From assembly GCA_023412765.1 (NCBI GenBank), contig JAEZBX010000109.1, positions 1-6,591 of the forward strand: a stretch of 6,591 nucleotides of DNA, given 5' to 3'. The stretch's first letter is position 1; each line of letters starts with the position of its first letter. A program made the position numbers and the translations under genes. The notes under the pieces are model-generated. The model ran no database searches. It was not told the origin of the DNA and saw only the letters and a list, made by a program, of their open reading frames with translations. This DNA comes from Bacteroidota bacterium (GTDB lineage: Bacteria; Bacteroidota; Bacteroidia; Cytophagales; Cyclobacteriaceae). This document shows, one piece after another, positions 1 to 6,545 of this stretch.

Positions 1-2
1 AT

Positions 3-2228
3 CTTGAGCCATCCCGTGAAGCTGATAAAGAAACTTTGTTAAGAAGATTATACCTGGATATTATCGGATTACCTCCTACCGTGGAACAGGCAAATGATTT
101 TTTAAACAATGAAAGTCCTGATGCTTATGAGAAGCTCGTTGAGGAGTTACTGGCGTCTCCCCACTTCGGTGAAAAATGGGCATCGTGGTGGCTCGACCTG
201 GCAAGATATTGCGACACTAAGGGTTACGAGCGCGATGTTGAACGCAACATCTGGCGCTACCGTGACTGGGTGATCAAGGCGTTGAACAAAGACATGCCAT
301 TCGACGATTTTACGCGCGAACAGCTCGCCGGCGATCTGCTTGCAAATCCAACGGATGATCAACTTATCGCAACAGGTTTCCATCGCAATACAATGAACAA
401 CGATGAAGGCGGGACGGAAGATGAAGAGTTCCGCGTTGCTGCGCTTATGGATCGCGTTAGTACGACCTGGGAAATATGGCAAAGCACTACGATGGCGTGT
501 GTTCAATGTCATACACATCCTTACGATCCATTCTTGTTCGAAGAATATTATCAGTCGATGGCATTTTTTAACAATACCCGCGACGAAGACACCGAAGGAG
601 AACATCCGAATCTCCGCCTTTACGAAGAAAAAGATCTCGAAAAACTGGCTGAGATCAGAGACTGGGTAAATCAAAGGGCCGGCGCCGAGAAGGAGGCGGA
701 CATTGTCGCCTTTCTTAAAACGATTGAACCTAAGTATCATCCTCATGACTTCGACCAGTTTGTAAATGGTGAGTTGATTGATACGAAGTGGCTTGGCATT
801 CGTCCAGGAGGTAGTGCCAGACTAAAACAAATCAATCTCACTGGCAAGACACAGTTGATTATGAATTATTCAACGGACCGGCCAGGCGGAACGCTTGAAA
901 TCAGGGCGGATAAGATAGACGGTAATGTAATAGCTTATACTCAACTCGAAACCACTAAACAAAGGCGAGCCATATCCATCCCATTGAAATCTCTCAATGG
1001 GAAACACGACCTTTACTTCATCTTCAAAAATCCGGGAGCAGAATCAAACAAGCCTGTCTGCTCGGTCGAGTGGTTTGCATTCAGGGAAGAACTGCCCGGC
1101 AAGGAGATTGCCGGCTATCAAATGGTGCAGGCCGCCTTCATGCAGCTGTTGAATGCAAAGGTCGATAAAACGCCTATCATGATAGAAAACGGGGAGGACC
1201 AATATCGCACGACAAATGTATTTGAACGTGGCAACTGGCTTGTAAAAGGCGATGTTGTAAAACCTGGTGTGCCTAAATCCCTCAATCCTTTTCCAGAAGG
1301 ACAGCCATACAACCGACTTGGATTTGCCAACTGGTTGCTCAGCAAAGACAACCCACTAACCGCACGCACAATCGTAAATCGATTCTGGGAACAGATTTTT
1401 GGATATGGCTTGGTTGAAACGCTGGAAGACTTTGGTACACAGGGAGCAGAACCCACGCACCAGCAGTTGCTGGATTGGCTCGCACTACGGTTTATGAATG
1501 AACACGAATGGAGCATGAAGAAGTTGATCAAAGACATGGTAATGTCTGCAACTTATCGGCAAGACTCCAGGGCAACAGAGGAACTTTTGGAAAAAGATCC
1601 ATCGAACCAATTTCTCGCGCGAGGTCCGCGTGTCCGTCTGTCAGCAGAGCAAGTACGCGACCAGGCTCTTGCAGTAAGCGGGTTGCTCAGCAACAAAATG
1701 TTTGGAAAAAGTGTCATGCCTTATCAACCTCAGGGAATCTGGTCAACGGTGTGGAACGGCGCAACCTGGAAAGAAAGTGAAGGAGAAGATCGTTTTCGGC
1801 GCTCAGTTTATACATTTCATAAACGGACAAGTCCATACCCATCGTTGATGATGTTCGATGGTTCAAGTCGCGAAGTTTGTGTTAGCCGACGAATCAGAAC
1901 CAATACACCGCTGCAAGCGCTTGTTACGCTCAATGATTCCTCCTTCATCGTCGCTGCAAGAAGCCTGGCAGAAAATATGATGAAGTCCGCCCCACAGCCG
2001 CGCGATCAGATCAAATCAGGTTACAAAAAGTTGGTAGTACGTGATATACCGGAGGATAAGCTGGAAATTCTAAATGGTTTATACGAACACGCATTAGAGC
2101 AGTACGAACATAACGATGAAGCTACCAAACAATTTACTGCGCGCGACAACCCTCAGCCGCAAATGGCTGCGATGACCATTGTTGCCAATGCGATGATGAA
2201 TCTTGACGAGGTATTGACGAAGGAATAG
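3..2228 (+). CDS. DUF1549 (PSCyt2) - DUF1553 (PSD1) protein, N-terminus outside window
   Basis: The reading frame is open to the window edge and its first visible residues, LEPSREADKETLLRRLYLDI, are already conserved family sequence, so the TTG at 36 is not a start and the protein begins upstream. Residue numbers count from the codon at 3. Residues 1-205 are the DUF1549/PSCyt2 domain, with RRLYLDIIGLPPT, WRYRDWVIKALNKDMPFDDF and, at 166-170, CVQCH followed by THPYDPF. Residues about 243-366 look like an inserted beta-rich carbohydrate-binding module (CBM6-like: GGTLEIRAD, HDLYFIFKNPG, SVEWFAF). From about 434 on is DUF1553/PSD1, with NRFWEQIFGYGLVETLEDFG, LLDWLA, RRIRTNTPLQALVTLND and the usual C-terminal NLDEVLTKE. 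Full-length relatives often carry a PSCyt1 cytochrome domain and a signal peptide at the missing N-terminus. The biochemical role is unknown; binding or oxidation of polysaccharide at the cell envelope is inferred from the domains. It is the first visible gene of the operon, 20 bases before the DUF1501 gene. Confidence 0.93.
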   Translation, partial: LEPSREADKETLLRRLYLDIIGLPPTVEQANDFLNNESPDAYEKLVEELLASPHFGEKWASWWLDLARYCDTKGYERDVERNIWRYRDWVIKALNKDMPFDDFTREQLAGDLLANPTDDQLIATGFHRNTMNNDEGGTEDEEFRVAALMDRVSTTWEIWQSTTMACVQCHTHPYDPFLFEEYYQSMAFFNNTRDEDTEGEHPNLRLYEEKDLEKLAEIRDWVNQRAGAEKEADIVAFLKTIEPKYHPHDFDQFVNGELIDTKWLGIRPGGSARLKQINLTGKTQLIMNYSTDRPGGTLEIRADKIDGNVIAYTQLETTKQRRAISIPLKSLNGKHDLYFIFKNPGAESNKPVCSVEWFAFREELPGKEIAGYQMVQAAFMQLLNAKVDKTPIMIENGEDQYRTTNVFERGNWLVKGDVVKPGVPKSLNPFPEGQPYNRLGFANWLLSKDNPLTARTIVNRFWEQIFGYGLVETLEDFGTQGAEPTHQQLLDWLALRFMNEHEWSMKKLIKDMVMSATYRQDSRATEELLEKDPSNQFLARGPRVRLSAEQVRDQALAVSGLLSNKMFGKSVMPYQPQGIWSTVWNGATWKESEGEDRFRRSVYTFHKRTSPYPSLMMFDGSSREVCVSRRIRTNTPLQALVTLNDSSFIVAARSLAENMMKSAPQPRDQIKSGYKKLVVRDIPEDKLEILNGLYEHALEQYEHNDEATKQFTARDNPQPQMAAMTIVANAMMNLDEVLTKE

Positions 2229-2248
2229 ACTGATAAAAAATATTGACT

Positions 2249-3721
2249 ATGGGCGATCAACGTTCAAATCTTGACCATTTGAGAAATATTTCCCGAAGGC
2301 ATTTTCTCCTGGAAAGTGCTGCGGGGCTTGGTGCTGCTGCGCTGGGAACCTTAATGTTCGGTTGCAACTCCAAACCAACGTCCTCCCTACCTGCTGTCAC
2401 CGACCCGATGGCGCCTAAAGTTCCACATTTCACCGGCAAAGCCAAGCGCGTAATCTACCTCCACATGGCAGGAGCGCCTTCCCAGTTGGAGCTTTTTGAC
2501 TATAAACCAGAGCTTCAGAAATTAAACAACCAGTTGTGTCCACCGTCACTACTTGAAGGAAAACGTTTTGCGTTTATCCGTGGCATTCCAAAAATGCTTG
2601 GCCCACAGGCCGAATTCAAGCAGCGTGGAGAGGCTGGTGCATATGTATCGGAAAACCTGCCCCACTTCGCGCAAGTATCCGACCAGGTTTCGTTTCTCAA
2701 AGGGGTTTATACAGACCAGTTCAATCATGCACCTGCACAACTTTTCGTGCATTCAGGGTCTCCGAGACTGGGTCGTCCCAGTATTGGCTCTTGGGTAACG
2801 TATGGGCTAGGCACAGAAAATAGTAACCTGCCCGGTTTTGTCGTTCTTACGTCGGGAGGAAAAACGCCGGACGCCGGGAAAAGTGTTTGGGGAAGTGGAT
2901 TCCTCCCTTCGGTTTATCAAGGTGTACAGTGTCGTTCGGAAGGAGATCCGGTACTTTTTCTTAGCGATCCTGAAGGTGTAGACCGGGATTTGAAAAGAAA
3001 AACTATCGACGCCATAAATGAAGTTAACCGGAAACACTACCAGGATTTTCAAGATCCTGAAACGCTGACAAGGATAGCGCAATATGAAATGGCATTTCGC
3101 ATGCAACTATCGGTTCCGGAAGTTATGAATATCAATAACGAACCCGACTACATTCACCAGTTGTATGGCACTACCCCGGGCAAAGCATCATTTGCAAATA
3201 ATTGTCTGCTCGCGAGAAAGTTGGTAGAACAGGGAGTTCGTTTTGTACAACTCTTTGATTGGGGATGGGATAGTCATGGCACAGATGAAAATCTTGCCAT
3301 CGACATCGGATTTAAAAATAAATGTCGGGAGATCGATCGGCCTATGACTGCCCTTTTGCTCGACTTGAAACAACGTGGTTTGCTGGAAGAAACACTCGTA
3401 GTGTGGGGAGGTGAATTTGGCCGAACACCTATGCAGGAAAACAGGGAGAACAAGAACAATCCATTCCTCGGCCGCGACCATCATGTAGAAGCGTTTACCA
3501 TGTGGATGGCCGGAGGTGGAATTAAGCAGGGAACAACGTGGGGCGAAACAGATGAGATTGGATATTATCCCATCAATGGGAAGGTGTCCGTTCATGACGT
3601 TCAAGCCACGATATTAAATCAACTTGGCTTCGATCACGAAAAATTAACTTATCAATTTCAAGGACGTCCTTTTCGACTGACCGATGTCGGTGGAAAGGTT
3701 ATCTCTGAAATTGTTGCATAA
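2249..3721 (+). CDS. DUF1501 family protein with twin-arginine signal
   Basis: This 490-residue protein is full length for DUF1501, a family in the alkaline phosphatase/sulfatase fold group whose reaction is not established. The N-terminus carries a twin-arginine motif (ISRRHFL, R16-R17), a hydrophobic stretch (residues 23-37) and then LMFGC with Cys39, which could be a lipobox, so the product is probably exported folded and perhaps lipid-anchored. Family motifs in order are KRVIYLHMAGAPSQLELFDYKP, HSGSPRLGRPSIGSWVTYGL, SEGDPVLFLSDP, FDWGWDSHG (D337, D341, H343), WGGEFGRTP (E389) and GRDHH (D410, H411, H412). The Asp/His/Glu positions are candidate metal or catalytic ligands. ATG 2249 is preferred over TTG 2243, which only adds two residues. 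No strong Shine-Dalgarno is seen, only an A-rich leader. DUF1501 genes usually sit beside DUF1549/DUF1553 genes, as here, which suggests that the two products work together. Confidence 0.95.
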   Translation: MGDQRSNLDHLRNISRRHFLLESAAGLGAAALGTLMFGCNSKPTSSLPAVTDPMAPKVPHFTGKAKRVIYLHMAGAPSQLELFDYKPELQKLNNQLCPPSLLEGKRFAFIRGIPKMLGPQAEFKQRGEAGAYVSENLPHFAQVSDQVSFLKGVYTDQFNHAPAQLFVHSGSPRLGRPSIGSWVTYGLGTENSNLPGFVVLTSGGKTPDAGKSVWGSGFLPSVYQGVQCRSEGDPVLFLSDPEGVDRDLKRKTIDAINEVNRKHYQDFQDPETLTRIAQYEMAFRMQLSVPEVMNINNEPDYIHQLYGTTPGKASFANNCLLARKLVEQGVRFVQLFDWGWDSHGTDENLAIDIGFKNKCREIDRPMTALLLDLKQRGLLEETLVVWGGEFGRTPMQENRENKNNPFLGRDHHVEAFTMWMAGGGIKQGTTWGETDEIGYYPINGKVSVHDVQATILNQLGFDHEKLTYQFQGRPFRLTDVGGKVISEIVA

Positions 3722-3737
3722 AGTAGCTAGTAAGAAA

Positions 3738-4655
3738 ATGGCCATCAGCAGGAGAAAGTTTCTTGAGATCACCGCAATATCAGGTGCCGCAACTTCAATT
3801 ATGAACCCGGCGAAAACTTCTGCACAACCGCAGCGGTCCGCAACGGCAGGATTCGAATTATTGATCTTCGCCACTAACTGGGGATTTAATGGCTCCTGGA
3901 ATTCATTCTGCGAAAAGATAAAAAATGAAGGATACGATGGCGCCGAAGCGTGGTACCCGACTGATGAAAAAGAGCGTCAGGAATTTCTTGCGGCCTTTGA
4001 AAAGTATCAATTGAAATTTGGATTGCTTGTAGGGGGAAACGACAGGGATCCTGCTAAACACCTCCAACAATTTTCAACAAACCTTGAAAAGGCTGCCGCC
4101 TTAAAACCTGTATACATTAATTGCCATTCCGGCAGGGATCATTTTTCGTTTGAACACAATAAACTATTTATCAAACGGACAACTGAGGTCTCTAAAGGAA
4201 CCAACGTACCTATATATCACGAAACGCACCGAGGAAGAATATTGTATTCAGCACCTGTAGCCAGGCAATTCATGGAATCATTACAGGAACTCCGTTTGAC
4301 GCTTGACATATCACACTGGTGCAATGTCCATGAGTCTTTGCTGAATGATCAGGAAGATGCAGTAACCATGGCGTTATCTCGCACCGACCATATCCATGCG
4401 CGCGTCGGTCACCCGGAAGGTCCCCAGGTGAACGACCCACGTGCCCCTGAATGGAAGAATGCAGTCGATGCTCATTTCGAATGGTGGGATCGCGTTGTTG
4501 AAATAAAAAGAAAAGAAAGTAAAAGGCTTACGATGTTGACTGAATTTGGACCGGCAGATTATCTACCTGCACTGCCATACACCAGGCAGCCCGTTGCAAA
4601 CCAATGGGAAATCAATAAGTATATGCTGGACAGCCTGCGCAAAAGATATAAATAG
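3738..4655 (+). CDS. Tat-exported sugar phosphate isomerase/epimerase-like TIM barrel protein
   Basis: This 305-residue protein belongs to the xylose isomerase-like TIM barrel family (AP_endonuc_2 fold), whose members isomerise, epimerise or cleave sugars and inositols using a divalent metal. It starts MAISRRKFLEI, an almost ideal twin-arginine motif (R5-R6), followed by a hydrophobic segment and a likely cleavage region near AKTSAQ, so it should act outside the cytoplasm. Barrel strands and likely metal ligands are visible in order: GYDGAEAWYP, YINCHSG, HETHRGR (E162), LTLDISHW (D190, H193), HIHARVGH (H220) and MLTEFGP (E269). This is the normal Glu-Asp-His-Glu spacing, so the active site looks intact. 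ATG 3738 is chosen because it puts the Tat motif at the very N-terminus; ATG 3684 would add 18 residues and overlap the DUF1501 gene. It lies 16 bases after that gene and 1 base before the next. The substrate is unknown; a free sugar or keto-sugar is more likely than a phosphosugar in the periplasm. Confidence 0.9.
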   Translation: MAISRRKFLEITAISGAATSIMNPAKTSAQPQRSATAGFELLIFATNWGFNGSWNSFCEKIKNEGYDGAEAWYPTDEKERQEFLAAFEKYQLKFGLLVGGNDRDPAKHLQQFSTNLEKAAALKPVYINCHSGRDHFSFEHNKLFIKRTTEVSKGTNVPIYHETHRGRILYSAPVARQFMESLQELRLTLDISHWCNVHESLLNDQEDAVTMALSRTDHIHARVGHPEGPQVNDPRAPEWKNAVDAHFEWWDRVVEIKRKESKRLTMLTEFGPADYLPALPYTRQPVANQWEINKYMLDSLRKRYK

Positions 4656-4656
4656 A

Positions 4657-6075
4657 GTGGATTTAGTTATTCAGCTTCTTGGTAGATTCCATCCCCTGGT
4701 TGTTCATTTGCCAATCGGGATATTGTTTCTCGCATTCCTGTTTGAATGCCTCTCACGGTTTCAGAGATTCAAGGCACTTGACACGGCTGTGCAACCTTCG
4801 CTGTTGATTGGTTCCATCTTTGCCGTCGCGTCAATTGTTACGGGTTTATTATTGTCAGAGGAGGGTGGTTATGAAGAGGGACTTTTGAACAGTCATCGGA
4901 ATGTTGGAATTGCAACAGCATTTTTTACCGTTGGGCTGTATTTCGCGCGAATGAGATCGGGTCAATATTTCAATAACAAAAAAAAGTTAAACACTGTCCG
5001 CATAGTTCTATTTATCCCGGTTATTGTTCTCCTTTCTATAACGGGACACCTGGGCGGTTCTATGACGCATGGAGAAGAATATCTTTTTGAATCACTGGTT
5101 GTGAAAGAAAAAGAGGATCCAATCAACAAGCTCAGCGCCATTGCCAATTTGGATGATGCAATTTTGTATCAGGACATAATTGAACCAATCCTGGATTCGA
5201 AATGCTATTCGTGTCATAGTTCCAAGAAAATTAAAGGAGATCTAAGACTCGATCAGGTAGAATTCATATTGCAAGGTGGTAAGCATGGAATAGTTGTTGA
5301 AGCAGGGAAGCCGGATTCGAGCAGTCTTTATAGCCGGTTAATGCTGCCTATGGAAGATGAACTTCACATGCCTCCGAATGAGAGGCCGCAACTTTCATCA
5401 TCAGAAATTTCACTTATCCAAACATGGTTAAAAGAAGGCGCCAGTTTCGATAAGAGAATTAAGGATTTGAGCGAAGCATCAAAAATCAAGAATTACTACG
5501 GCACATTACTGGCGCAACTCCGTCAGGAGCCGTTAATTCCTGTTTTCGAAGTTTCGGCAGCCGATAGAGCAGCTATTAAGGCTTTGGAAGAGAAGCGAAT
5601 ATTGATTTTACCGGTAGGCAACGAAACCAATTATTTGTCCGCGAATTTTGTGAATGCAGTATCAGTGACTGATACTGACCTCGCGTTGTTATTGCCTTTG
5701 AAAGAGCAATTGTTGTGGCTGAATCTCGGCCGGACAAAAATTACTGACGAAGGATTAAAAGTAATTGCTCAACTACCTGCGCTTCGCCAGGTTCACCTCA
5801 ATAACACCGCGATTAGCGACGCAGGGTTACAACACCTCACATCGTTGTCAGAGTTAAACTATCTGAATCTCGTTGGAACCCGGCTGACCGATGCAAGCCT
5901 GACACATCTTGCGAAAATGAAGAAGCTTAAAAGTATCTTTGTTTACCAAACAGAAGTTACAGCCGACGGATTGAAAAATTTATCATCTCAACTACCAAAT
6001 GCTCTCGTAGATACCGGTGGATATACGCTTCCGAAGCTCGCATCTGATTCTGTGGTTTACAGGAGAGACATCTGA
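4657..6075 (+). CDS. DUF2231 membrane domain - PSCyt1 cytochrome c - leucine-rich repeat fusion protein
   Basis: The product is 472 residues from GTG 4657. Residues 1-140 form a DUF2231 domain with four predicted membrane helices (about 13-33, 47-66, 80-97, 114-130) and conserved histidines H12 and H17 (FHPLVVHLPIG), H80 (SHRNVG), H131 and H138 (GHLGGSMTHG). Residues about 170-292 are a PSCyt1-type cytochrome c domain: heme-attachment motif C183-Y-S-C186-H187, with Met238 in HMPPNERPQL as likely sixth ligand. Residues about 328-447 hold 24-residue leucine-rich repeats, for example LLWLNLGRTKITDEGLKVIA and LNYLNLVGTRLTDASLTHLA. The likely role is to receive electrons on the outer face and pass them to or through the membrane; the repeats may dock a partner. 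The frame is open back to ATG 4546, but that would overlap the epimerase gene by 110 bases with unrelated residues. GTG 4657 gives the usual MDLVIQLLGRFHP start and lies one base after the preceding stop, suggesting translational coupling. Confidence 0.92.
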   Translation: MDLVIQLLGRFHPLVVHLPIGILFLAFLFECLSRFQRFKALDTAVQPSLLIGSIFAVASIVTGLLLSEEGGYEEGLLNSHRNVGIATAFFTVGLYFARMRSGQYFNNKKKLNTVRIVLFIPVIVLLSITGHLGGSMTHGEEYLFESLVVKEKEDPINKLSAIANLDDAILYQDIIEPILDSKCYSCHSSKKIKGDLRLDQVEFILQGGKHGIVVEAGKPDSSSLYSRLMLPMEDELHMPPNERPQLSSSEISLIQTWLKEGASFDKRIKDLSEASKIKNYYGTLLAQLRQEPLIPVFEVSAADRAAIKALEEKRILILPVGNETNYLSANFVNAVSVTDTDLALLLPLKEQLLWLNLGRTKITDEGLKVIAQLPALRQVHLNNTAISDAGLQHLTSLSELNYLNLVGTRLTDASLTHLAKMKKLKSIFVYQTEVTADGLKNLSSQLPNALVDTGGYTLPKLASDSVVYRRDI

Positions 6076-6100
6076 TGTGCTTTGACTCTCCTTGTCAAGT

Positions 6101-6139
6101 TAGAAAGGTATAAGGTAGAAAAGGTATAGGGTATAGGGG
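6101..6139. repeat. Degenerate purine-rich tandem repeat (about 8-base unit)
   Basis: Units resembling AAGGTATA recur: TAGAAAGGTATA, AGGTAGAA, AAGGTATA and GGGTATAG follow one another almost without interruption. The plus strand is nearly all purine plus T. It begins 25 bases after the stop codon of the last operon gene. It is probably a slippage-prone simple repeat with no coding role. Confidence 0.6.
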
Positions 6140-6208
6140 CGGAACTTGAAGATTTCTTTTTCTTGGAGTAGGATGAGTATAATTCAAGACAAAACGGAGG
6201 TGCAGGTT

Positions 6209-6313
6209 TCTTCGTGATCCCGATAACTCGGAGTCCCACTGGGGACGACATATTGGTTGAAACTGGAAACGGGGTGACCACGAGTGTCCGTCAGGCACGA
6301 AGATTATTCGGAG
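6209..6313. repeat. Short repeats nested around the inverted pair
   Basis: TCTTCGTG at 6209-6216 is exactly complementary to CACGAAGA at 6296-6303. In addition GATAACTCGGAG at 6222-6233 recurs in direct orientation as GATTATTCGGAG at 6302-6313 (10 of 12 matching). Both pairs overlap the first arm region and point to local duplication of repeat modules. Confidence 0.45.
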
Positions 6314-6364
6314 GTTAGAAAAATGTTAGACAACATCCTTTTACATGTCGTCCCCAGCAGGACT
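6232..6364. repeat. Inverted repeat pair with 20-base arms
   Basis: The arm at 6232-6251 (AGTCCCACTGGGGACGACAT) is the reverse complement of the arm at 6345-6364 with 18 of 20 positions matching; the two differences lie in the arms' small central loops. The spacer is 93 bases. Each arm is itself a short hairpin: GTCCC/GGGAC with loop ACTG at 6233-6246, and GTCC/GGAC at 6350-6363. This looks like two oppositely oriented copies of a dispersed palindromic repeat, perhaps a small REP- or MITE-like unit, with no transposase inside. Confidence 0.7.
6284..6298. repeat. Third small stem-loop of the same style
   Basis: GTG-t-CC pairs with GG-CAC around the four-base loop GTCA, with one bulged T. Stem length and loop size resemble the two hairpins that make up the flanking inverted pair, and it sits between them, so it is probably a diverged relative. 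Confidence 0.4.
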
Positions 6365-6399
6365 TAGGTGTACCAGGTTGTTAAATATGTATCAATGTC

Positions 6400-6441
6400 C
6401 CTGCCTTTGCCGCCCAGGCAGGCGCACATCCCCCGCCAGGC
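6400..6441. repeat. GC-rich stem-loop with neighbouring partial copy
   Basis: CCTGCCT at 6400-6406 pairs perfectly with AGGCAGG at 6416-6422 around a nine-base loop. CCGCCCAGGC (6410-6419) is echoed as CCGCCAGGC at 6433-6441, one base shorter. It is far more GC-rich than its surroundings. No T-run follows on either strand, so it is better called a dispersed palindromic repeat than a terminator. Confidence 0.5.
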
Positions 6442-6492
6442 CAAAGCTAAAATTAGGTTGCAATCCAAAAGCTGGAAGAATGGTCGTGCTAC

Positions 6493-6525
6493 TCCTCAAG
6501 CCATAGAGTTCTCTTAACTTGAGGA
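6493..6525 (-). terminator. Hairpin, possible weak terminator of a minus-strand gene
   Basis: TCCTCAAG at 6493-6500 pairs perfectly over 8 bases with CTTGAGGA at 6518-6525; the loop is 17 bases. On the minus strand it begins about 20 bases after the stop of the possible partial gene at the right edge, which is where a terminator would sit. There is no T-run after it, so intrinsic termination is doubtful and it may be only another palindromic repeat. Confidence 0.3.
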
Positions 6526-6545
6526 AGGTATGGTATCTTCTATCC

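Larger units (their letters stand above)
3..6075 (+). other. Predicted single operon of four envelope genes
   Basis: Four genes run in the same direction with gaps of 20, 16 and 1 bases and no hairpin or promoter-like sequence between them, so one transcript is likely. The promoter and any earlier genes lie upstream of the window. No clear terminator follows the last stop codon. Confidence 0.8.
6076..6545. other. Non-coding tail with small repeats
   Basis: No reading frame here shows recognisable protein features. Frames open on the minus strand between 6057 and 6298 encode low-complexity, serine- and proline-rich sequence read through the repeats and are not credible genes. The stretch contains a purine-rich tandem repeat, several degenerate stem-loops, an inverted repeat pair and a GC-rich hairpin, each listed separately. 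It looks like a repeat-collecting region between an operon end and a possible convergent gene. I see no tRNA, riboswitch, CRISPR array or transposase. Confidence 0.7.

Noticed and set aside
36..38. TTG as the start of the first gene
   Set aside because: The frame stays open to the left edge and the codons before 36 encode conserved DUF1549 sequence, so the gene begins outside the window.
147..746. 199-codon open frame on the minus strand
   Set aside because: It lies entirely opposite the conserved DUF1549 region, has no recognisable protein motif, and is best explained as a shadow of the real gene.
3684..3737. Upstream ATG for the epimerase-like gene
   Set aside because: It would overlap the DUF1501 gene and put 18 extra residues before an ideal Tat signal, which normally sits at the N-terminus.
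4546..4656. Upstream ATG for the DUF2231-cytochrome gene
   Set aside because: The extra 37 residues are an out-of-frame reading of the epimerase C-terminus and do not look like a DUF2231 start; GTG 4657 does.
6081..6099. Hairpin TTGAC/GTCAA after the last stop as operon terminator
   Set aside because: The stem has only five pairs plus one G-T pair and no T-run follows, so it is too weak to call.
6057..6298. Two overlapping minus-strand open frames of 67-74 codons
   Set aside because: They run through tandem and palindromic repeats, give low-complexity sequence, and resemble no protein family I recognise.
6209..6441. CRISPR array
   Set aside because: The repeats are short, in mixed orientation and unevenly spaced, with no constant direct repeat and spacer pattern and no cas gene nearby.
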